64,000 bases of DNA from Symsagittifera roscoffensis (lineage: Eukaryota > Xenacoelomorpha > Acoela > Convolutidae): the NCBI RefSeq assembly GCF_963678635.1, contig NC_087064.1, positions 49,273,346 to 49,337,345 of the forward strand. Reading direction: 5' to 3'. The translations under genes and the position numbers were made by a program. The notes under the pieces are model-generated. The model had not been told where the DNA came from, ran no database searches, and was given only the letters and a program-made list of their open reading frames with translations. Positions 56,660 through 64,000 of this stretch are shown here, one piece after another (positions within the stretch are counted from its first letter, which is position 1; each line of letters opens with the position of its first letter).

Positions 56660-57556
56660 TTGGGGTTGTCTCAAAGGGATCTCGTTAGAAGAGGCACTGC
56701 AAAAGTGCACACTTTTGAGTGTAGCGGAAACAGTTGCAAGTGTCAAAAGACAGCGACAAACAAAGACGACGACAGTGAGCCGATTCGTTGGAAAAGAACG
56801 CCAGGCGGAGTTGCGAATATGCAGAAAGAAGATGAAGCGATTTCTCAAGTATTCTACTGGGCGGAACTATGCGATGAGACGATTGATACGCCGTCACCAG
56901 GAACGAACATCATTCCGATCGAGCAGGCCATACAGTATGGACCTGAAACACTGGATGAGTTGAGTGTTAAACATGGTATACTCGACAAGAAGTGTTTTCA
57001 ACGAGATGGCTCTAGTCCAACCCTTCAAGTTCCTGTGGCGGGAAGGAAGGAAATTCTCAGCCAGTTCGATTTGATGGAGACTGGCGGAGGACAGCTTGCA
57101 GCCGAGAAGATGCTGGCAAGAACACGACGAATATATTGGTGGCAGACGATGAGAACGGATATTGAAAGAAAAGTCCAGGGGTGCTTAAGCCGGGCAGTCC
57201 AGATGAAAGATTTGAAGACGAAGTGGGCACAGGGCCTGACCCCCTTTGATCCTGGGATCAGATTCAGCGCGGTGACAGTAGATATTTTGGGACCAGTGAC
57301 AATGGCGACGAGTAGCAGAGCGAAACATGTGTTTGTAATGACGGATATCTTCACGATGTACACGGTTGAAGTTTCTCTGGTGTCAACGGATTCGGCTGAC
57401 GTGGCTCGTGAGATAGTGGAGAATTGCCGACTTTTGGGTATAGACAAAACTCAGGTTTCTATTTATAAGCCGAAGTGTAATGGACAGACGGATAGACACA
57501 ACGCGAAAATGGCCGATGTTATTTTGAACTATTGTGCAGAGAACCCAAGGACGTGA
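56660..57556 (+). pseudogene. Gypsy integrase, internally deleted
   Basis: A 298-codon frame. Residues ~1-50 and the linker are not recognised. 'KEDEAISQVFYWAE' and 'LSVKHGILDKKC' correspond to the segment between RNase H and integrase. 'GGGQLAAEKMLARTRRIYWW' is the H2C2 zinc-binding segment with its His and one Cys lost. 'VTVDILGPVTMATSS' carries the first core Asp (57281-57283). The second Asp region is missing: 'ENCRLLGID' is joined to 'KPKCNGQTDRHN', the third-acidic motif with Asp for Glu. It then ends at TGA before 'LPYLNFVYNTTINRITGYG'. Confidence 0.85.
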
Positions 57557-57702
57557 GACACGGCGTTGCCGTACTTGAACTTTGTGTACAACACGACGAT
57601 TAATCGGATAACGGGATATGGTGCATGGGGGGAGTTTAATATGGTGCATGGAGAGGAGTGTCAGTATCCGGTTGACCTGTTCTAAACAAAACCTCATGGC
57701 GA

Positions 57703-58038
57703 ATGATGATGAAAGATGGTTTTGCCAAATGGCTAGACGAACAGATCCGAGACGCACACAGCAGCGCAGGAGAAATACTCGGGACAGACCAGCGTCGACA
57801 GAAGAGCTACTACTGGAAGAAAATTCACGAGGAACCCTATGCCAGTGGTGACAAGGTCTGGTTGTGGTCACAAGAGACGAATATATCGAAGAAGTCTTTT
57901 GACCCGTGGGAAGTACCATATGTTGTGATGGCCAGGATGTCCGAAATCAGGTACATGTTGTCAAAAGTGTCCAATCCGTGTCACGTGAAGTTTCTGCATT
58001 TTGACCTGTTGAAACGTTATGCTGAGAAGACAGTTTAA
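57703..58038 (+). pseudogene. Gypsy integrase C-terminal domain
   Basis: A 111-codon open frame with 'QRRQKSYYWKKIHEEPYASG', 'DKVWLWSQETN', 'FDPWEVPYVVMARMSE' and 'VKFLHFDLLKRY'. This is the 'YYDKKxHGxxYxxGDxVWL...P(Y)xV...VHFDRLKPY' end of Gypsy integrases. A stop separates it from the core. The remaining ~340 bp to the LTR hold only broken frames. Confidence 0.85.
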
Positions 58039-58375
58039 CCAGAGGAAGCTACTGCAAGGAAGAGACCGACACCCTACCGGTCAGCTAATTTCTTGATGCT
58101 CCGGAGATGCACGTTGAGGACGAGGCGTTTTGTGTAAATAACAAGGAGGGATTCAACCATGATCCAGGCCCAAGGCAAGAACTTTTGGGAACAATGCCGA
58201 GAAAAAACCGGGTAGTGGTGGAGCCACTAGTTAATCCTCCAGGGCTAAACGGAGGCTTGCAATGACAGAGCAACGCGGTTGAAACATACGACGCAACAGA
58301 GATTGAAGCCAAAAGGGAAGAAGAGCCCGGGAATCTCCTGAGAGAAATTGAAGGTAGGCAATTTACGCGAAATGA

Positions 58376-58727
58376 TGAACAGTGGCATAATGATTTTATT
58401 GCGGGAATGGACATACAAAACGAACCCCGAAAAAAGACCCCTGTGAGTGAAAACGCTCCGGCGACTCGTTCCGGTGTTAATAACTTTTTTCCGGAAAAAG
58501 TGATAATGGACCTTAGAAATGGGATAACTTGTGAAGCATTAATGGGATATGGATGGAACTTGGTAGTTAGAACCCCCATGGGATTCTGAGCCCAAATATA
58601 GAAGTTTGACCCCGGTTGACCCGTGGGTGACATTAAGTTGACCTTTGGGCGTTTTGACCCCAAAAATGCATGGAAAACCCCAAGCTGGGACGAATTTACA
58701 AGCATACCTGCCCACTTTCGAGAACAG
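58376..58727 (+). mobile_element. Gypsy 3' LTR fragment fused to gag sequence
   Basis: 58376-58686 matches the first 310 bp of the LTR (TGAACAGTGGCATAATGATT through AATGCATGGAAAACCCCAAG). It then switches without spacer to GACGAATTTACAAGCATACC, which matches gag at about 55015-55058. After 58727 the sequence returns to AT-rich host-like DNA. The full 3' LTR is thus missing. Confidence 0.8.
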
Positions 58728-60415
58728 ATGGTGTTACATGTTTTTTTTGTTGCTCCCTGCTTATTATTTCCACACTCGACTTCCAAATTTCAAGGCAGTG
58801 TAGTTGCTTTTTTCATAAAATCGCCGGGGCTCATCGTTGTACACAAGCAAAAACAAAACTTTCAAAAACTTTAATGGTTTTAAAAAGCTGTCTTTTCCGG
58901 TTATACGGCCCAAAATTATCATAATGTTATGTTTTACAAGTTTTCGCTAGAATTGAAAATCTATCAAAGTTTTTGAAAGATAATTTATTTCAACCAATCA
59001 ATGTCGAGCATTCAATTCTGTTTTCAAAAAAAATAAAATAAAACGGGTATAATTGAATCGTACATCAGGGTCCTAAAAAACGAGCATAATTGGGCCGAAA
59101 AGGCCCAAAAACTTAGTTAGTGCGGTTTATGGCCGCTGCCGTCGAGCATGCTTATGTTGATCAGAAAAAAATCTTTATTTCAAAGTCATTTAGAATTTTT
59201 TAACCATTTAGTACGTCCCGGGTGGGTGAGACTTGTTTGGATTTTTTCATCAATCGCTTTCTAGCTTTTAAAGACCATCAAACGGAGTTGTAGGGCATTT
59301 CAAACACCTTTGGATAACAGGGAACTAAGAACGACCTTTTACCAGTGTCACCTTACCAGAAAACCTATTCTTTTACCATTCGCACTGTAGGCTCATGGTT
59401 AAAAACTGTGGAAACTGATTATATAATTTTCATAACTGATTATTTACGTCGTCAGTCTCTACATTATTGCCAACAAAATTGATCATAAAGATACTGTTTT
59501 TTGTAATCAATTATGATCAATTTTTTTTTGCTAAAACTTCAGAAAAATTTTTGATTAAAGTCTATTTCATTTTCAATGTATAATAATGGATCATTTTTGC
59601 AGTTTAACTAATTTTTCAGTATCATAACAAATATTGGTAAGTTTTGCACCAATAACAAAAAATGTGATCTTTAGATCCTTTTGTTATCTTTGCCCCCCGG
59701 AATTGCTGTGCTCGGATATTTTTCCTTCTCCAGAAAGTTTTTGATTTCTTAAACAGCAATTTTTGACAAGTTTTTTATATCAAAACATTCTTACCCTGGG
59801 CTAAAATTTAAAAAGATAAAAACAAAACTAAAAAAGAAACAATAAAAAATTTTAAGTTTGTCGTTTGAAAACTTTATTCATTTTTTGAAAGCAAACACTA
59901 TTTCATAGACCTGAAAATGAAGTCGGATTTTTCAGGGCATTACTTTGATCCGAGCAGACTTGTTATCTATGAAATCGCACTGCGTGTGGCTGTACTCAAG
60001 AAGGTACTGAGGAAATAAGACGACAAGACGTTAAAACATTGAAAATTAACTAATTGAATTGAAGCAGTAGTTTGTATTTCTGAAAAATACAATTAGAGGT
60101 TGTCTGTAGCGTCGTCTTGAAGTTCAATCAAAGATGGATGTCGTCTCAACATTTGACGTCTTAATTGCCGGACGCCATTCAAGATATAGTGGATTGAGGT
60201 TCGCTATTAATGCTTTTCTCAGAAAAAGTTCCCTTCATGAATCTAAGTAAACTTGGCACTTCATTCAATCGTGAGACATTTCTCTATAAGATCATTTTCT
60301 TCAATCTAATTTGTTGAAGCGTTCCTTGTAAGAATGCAGACACTCTTAATGAAAAAGGCTCAAGGCAAGGTAGTTGCTTTGCGTTAAATCGCGGGGTTCA
60401 TCGTTGTACAGAAGC
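58728..60415. other. AT-rich stretch, nothing recognised but one repeat copy
   Basis: A decayed copy of the hairpin repeat end lies at about 59920-59970 (TTCAGGGCATTACTTTGATC). No exon was found. 60408-60415 (ACAGAAGC) is the left target copy for the next element. Confidence 0.5.
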
Positions 60416-60826
60416 CAGGGGCAGATTTAAAGGGGCGGACGCCCCCCCCCCCCCCTCAGGGATTCGACCCCCTGCCTACCCATAGGGTCCCCCCTTTGGT
60501 ACTTTTTAAGAAATCCATTTTTGGCCAACCGACCCTAAAGTTTTTCTAAAGGCGCCTTCGGCGCCAATATATATTAAATTTGAGGAGGAGCGCGCGCCAA
60601 AAAAACGCAATTTTTTTGTCAAAATTTACCAAAAAGTGCCCAAAAACAGCTTTTTTGACCTGTTTTCTCAAAAATTTGCCTGAAAATATGGCCAAAACAG
60701 GGACTATTTACTGCTTTGGGAGAGCTCGGAAAATTGATTTGGTCGAGCCTAAAAAAGGTCGTCAAAATTTTTGATTTTTTTTTGAAATTCCGCCCCCTCC
60801 TCAAGAAAATCCTAGATCCGCCCCTG
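60416..60826. mobile_element. hAT-like non-autonomous element, 411 bp
   Basis: Ends CAGGGGCAGATTTAAAGGGG and the complement of CAGGGGCGGATCTAGG; flanking 8-mers ACAGAAGC and ACAGAATA share six bases. Internal landmarks are a poly-C tract, 'GATTCGACCCCCTGCC', 'GGGTCCCCCCTTT' and 'GGCGCC'. The open frames on both strands are by-products. Confidence 0.85.
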
Positions 60827-60879
60827 ACAGAATAAAAAAACTCGAAAAACGCGAATTGTTTGAGAAAAACCGAGTCCTT

Positions 60880-62046
60880 CCCTCACCGGAGTTCCTTGGA
60901 TAATAATCGATTATAATGGAAAAATGATGTCATTATTTATAATCGATTATTTTCGTAAAAACACAATCCATTAAAATCCCTTATAATGGATTATAATCCA
61001 TTTAAAATCCATTATAACAGATTATAATCCATTTAAATTTCATTATCATTGATTATAACGGATTATAATCTATACACTTTTTTGCAAATTAATTTGCAAA
61101 ACTTGCAACTTTTCTGCGCTACTCACAGTCTACTCGCAATCTAAACCTAATCGAATTAACCCCCTCCCTATTTTGACCCCCGCGTTTGCCCAAACCCCCT
61201 CCTCCCACTCCCCTACGTTTATCCCTACACCCACCCCCATGTTTGCTAAAGTTTATCCCCAATCCCCCAAGTTACAGTCTCCCCCCCCCCCAATTTGTTT
61301 ACCATTTTCTACGGGGACGGGGCAGGGAGTATACTCAGTTGTTCAGGTTACGCTCCCGTCCACATTTTTTACACCCCTCCCCCACGTTCAGTTAACGGGG
61401 GGGGGGGGGGGTAAAATTAGGATGGAGCGGTTATTTTGAGGAGGGGTAAATTGCGGGGATGGGGTTACCATAATCATAAATCATAAACCCCCTCCCCAAA
61501 GTCTACCAACTACCATTAAATAACCCCCCATAAAGGGGGCGAATGGTTGTTTTGGTAAACTGGCAGGGAGGTGGGGGGGGGGGGGGGGGGGGTTAAACGG
61601 AGGGGGTGTAAAAAGTGAAGAAAAAGGGGGGAGGGGTAAACGGGGGGTTGTAAACAGGGAGGAAAACGGGGGGGGGGGACAGGGAGGAGTAAATGGGGTA
61701 CATTAGACTAAAATTATGAAAACTGAAAAGTGAAATGGAACATTTATGAAACCTAATAAAGCAACTGCACTAAGCAAGAATTGCTATAACTTTGAAAAAA
61801 ATTGTAACTTTCATGACTAATCTCTCAAAAAAAATCCAGTATAATTGATTATAATCGATTATAAGGGATTATTCTGGCATGAAAAATATAAGAAATATAA
61901 TCAATTTATAATTGAATAAATTGAAAAAAAAAAATGGATTATAATGCATTTTTAATGGATTACAATCGATTTTTTTTGTAGTTTTATAGACACTGACTTT
62001 AAAATGACAATATAATCGATTATTATCTATGGAACTCCAGTGCGAG
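60880..62046. mobile_element. Inverted-repeat element with ATAATCGATTATAAT ends and C/G-rich core
   Basis: The left end is CCCTCACCGGAGTTCCTTGG (60880-60899). The right end CTATGGAACTCCAGTGCGAG (62027-62046) is its inverse with a few changes. Inside each end are ATAATCGATTATAAT-type units. The core has degenerate GTTTACCCCC units (about 61150-61560) and then the inverse GGGGGTAAAC units (61560-61700), so the core could fold back. No coding capacity. Confidence 0.75.
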
Positions 62047-62424
62047 TTTTTTTATGAAAAAAGTTCATCATAGAGAATTCATACAATTTTCTGTAATTAT
62101 GGAATTATATGCAATTGAAAGTCAAAAAAACTTTCATTTAAATGTTTTTGGTTAACACGGGTGACTTATGGGACGTTTCTATAATCTGATACTTTTTGTA
62201 AGGCATATTTTAATTATTGCTTAATACATAAACGACGAAACTGAAAAATAGCTTTTTATAAAAACTAGCGTACGACTGTTGTACTGAACTTCAAAAGAGC
62301 AGAGTTATTCCATAAGCAATCATACCTGAGAGAGTCAAAAACACTTTTTGGCGTTTGAGACAAAAGAAACCCCATAGGAGCCATAAAAATCTGTCTTATT
62401 CTACGTCCTTCCAAACACGCGGAG
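62047..62424. other. Unique-looking AT-rich spacer
   Basis: Nothing recognised between the two copies of the 370-bp duplication. Confidence 0.4.
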
Positions 62425-62838
62425 AGTAAACAGGGAGGGATAAATGAGGTATATAAGATAAATTAGATAAATTATGAAAACTGAAAAGAGAAATCTAAAA
62501 TTTTACGAAACCTAAAATGTAGCAACTGCACTAAACAGGGAGTGCGATAACTTTGAAAAAAAGTTGTAAATTTCATGACTAACCTCTCAAAAAAATCCAT
62601 TATAATTGATTATAACCAATTATAAGCGATTGTTTCGGCATAAAAAATTTATGAAATATAATCCATTTTTAATGGATTATAATCGATTATAACCAATTAT
62701 ATTGGGTTATATCGATATAAAAAATAGTGGTTTGTAATCCATTTTTAATCGATTACAATCGATTATTATCGAAGTTTATCGAGACAGACCACGAAAGTTC
62801 AGTATAATCGATTATAATCCATGGAACTCCGGTGCGGG
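62425..62838. repeat. Second copy of the element's right portion
   Basis: It matches 61675-62046 in the same orientation ('AATTATGAAAACTGAAAAG', 'GCAACTGCACTAA', 'ATAACTTTGAAAAAAA', 'TTCATGACTAA') and ends in CCATGGAACTCCGGTGCGGG (62819-62838), which pairs best with the left end at 60880. The whole 60880-62838 may thus be one element with an internal duplication. Confidence 0.75.
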
Positions 62839-62849
62839 TTACGATTAAA

Positions 62850-63269
62850 CAGAGGCGGATTTAGGGGGATGTGGGGCGCGGTCGCCCTCCCCTCTCAGGG
62901 ATTCGACCCCCTGCCGACCCAAAGGATCCCCTCTTTGTACTACTTTGGGACATCCATTTTTGGCTGACGGATCCAGAAATTTTTCTAATTCGCCTTTGGC
63001 GCCAAAATATACTAATTTTTATGGGGGACGCGCGCCGAGAAAACACGGTTTTTTGGTAAAAATGTCTCAAAGAAGTGCCAAAAACGCTATTTTGGCCAAT
63101 TTTTTTCAGAGTTTTGCGTGCGGCGCAGAAATTTTTGCCAAAACAGGGTCTTATAAGTGTATTGGGAAAGCTCAAAAATTCATTTTGATTGAATTTAAAA
63201 AAAGATCGACAAAGTTTTCATTTTTTTTTGAAAATCCGCCCCCCTCGAGAAAATCCTGATCCGCCTCTG
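62850..63269. mobile_element. hAT-like non-autonomous element, 420 bp
   Basis: Ends CAGAGGCGGATTTAGGGGG and the complement of CAGAGGCGGATCAGGAT; flanking 8-mers CGATTAAA (62842-62849) and TGATTAAA (63270-63277) differ by one base. Same internal landmarks as the 60416 copy. It is inserted 11 bp beyond the end of the preceding repeat. Confidence 0.88.
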
Positions 63270-64000
63270 TGATTAAATGTCAAAAATTATGTGTAATTGA
63301 TCTTTTAAAATAACTGAAAATCTTTATCTTTAATTTTTTTTTTCAATTTAGAGTAGTTTTTTCTCAACTTTTTTGGTTCTCAGCTCCCACGGCTGAACAG
63401 TGTTTGTGAATGTAATTTGAAAACAAAAATGTTCAAAAAGGTAGAAAGTGCCCAACGACAGAACGGTTTTTTTTTCGGTGTTTTTTTCAAAAACTTGCCT
63501 GCGGCGCAACATTTTTTGTCAAAATCGGGTCTTTATAGTGTTCTGAGTATGCTAAAAATGGTCGGCAAAACTTTCAACAAACTTTTTGAAAACTTTTGAA
63601 AATTTACGCCCCCTCCCCCTCGAGAAATCGAGAAAATCGTAGATCCATCCCAAGATCGAACGACAAATTCCAGAAAACAGTGACAAATCTTGCTAGATTA
63701 CATTTGTCAAACTATCAAAAACCAATGCTTTTTCGCGTGTTTTATCTAAATTAGTTCTAGAGCAATTATAGAAAAGTGACTATTTGCTGATCAAAGAGAA
63801 CACTTTTGACAACAGTTATCATGGTAAAGAAAAAAATATATATTGCGTCTCAAGTCTGAAGGGTATAGTATCGCTGATAGTATTTCGCGCAACTTTAAAC
63901 AACCCACTTTTGTGATTTCTGAGTTACATTACACACCACCGATAAGATTACTCGTATCATGTTCCCCGACTGTTTAGCCTGGAGGAGTTTTCCGAACGCG
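63270..64000. other. hAT-like fragment (about 63440-63655) and AT-rich DNA
   Basis: 63440-63655 matches the right half of the hAT-like family ('CCTGCGGCGCAAC', 'CGGGTCTTTATAGTG', 'CCCCTCGAGAAAT') and ends in a degraded CGTAGATCCATCCC. The rest shows no gene. Confidence 0.55.

Larger units (their letters stand above)
54609..58375 (+). mobile_element. Gypsy retrotransposon body lacking reverse transcriptase
   Basis: The order is primer site, gag, CCHC knuckle, protease, then a short linker straight into the integrase region. Reverse transcriptase and RNase H are missing, as is the middle of the integrase core. The copy is therefore internally deleted and defective. Base composition is much less AT-rich than the neighbourhood. 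Confidence 0.85.

Overview
The window looks like a piece of an AT-rich invertebrate metazoan genome in a draft assembly (two runs of exactly 200 N). The evidence is intron-split coding exons, one of a Stum/SPEC3-type membrane protein and two of a SEC14-like GOLD domain, in long noncoding DNA full of animal-type transposons: a CR1/Jockey-group LINE, BEL/Pao, Gypsy and hAT-like elements. I cannot name the phylum. There is no bacterial, plastid or rRNA sequence.

Layout. 1-4460 is a minisatellite with a 56-bp dimer (29+27 bp) and higher-order repeats. 5313-6037 holds the last two coding exons (+) of a SEC14-like protein, so the array may lie in an intron of that gene. 8071-9006 is an inverted-repeat element. 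9396-14428 is a four-fold tandem duplication (1155-bp period) containing a transposon end with GCGCGACTTAAG minisatellite. 15261-15441 is the first coding exon of a Stum/SPEC3 gene, followed by a decayed hAT-like element. 18.9-19.4 kb and 60.9-62.8 kb share a family built of C-rich GTTTACCCCC blocks and ATAATCGATTATAAT blocks. 20.57-22.41 kb (-) is a very decayed LINE.

32256-36087 (-) is the best preserved element: a LINE with both ORFs open. ORF1 has a PHD-type zinc finger and a coiled coil; ORF2 has an APE endonuclease and a reverse transcriptase. The ORFs are in the same frame and separated only by TGA CTA, then ATG. Next comes a hAT-like element (36462-37323) with its own nested insertion. 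About 40.2-44.2 kb (-) is a run of decayed, coding-like frames I could not identify, one ending in a Ser/Thr-rich stalk and membrane anchor. 46.9-51.8 kb (+) is a broken BEL/Pao element. It runs into Gypsy LTRs (51.8-54.6 kb), a Gypsy body lacking reverse transcriptase (54.6-58.4 kb), and a chimeric LTR/gag fragment (58.4-58.7 kb). This block is visibly richer in G+C than its surroundings. The right end holds two more short hAT-like elements.

Only two host genes are supported, both partial. Most of the window is mobile or tandemly repeated DNA. The observations most worth following are the in-frame UGA-CUA junction in the intact LINE and the unidentified decayed gene cluster at 40-44 kb.
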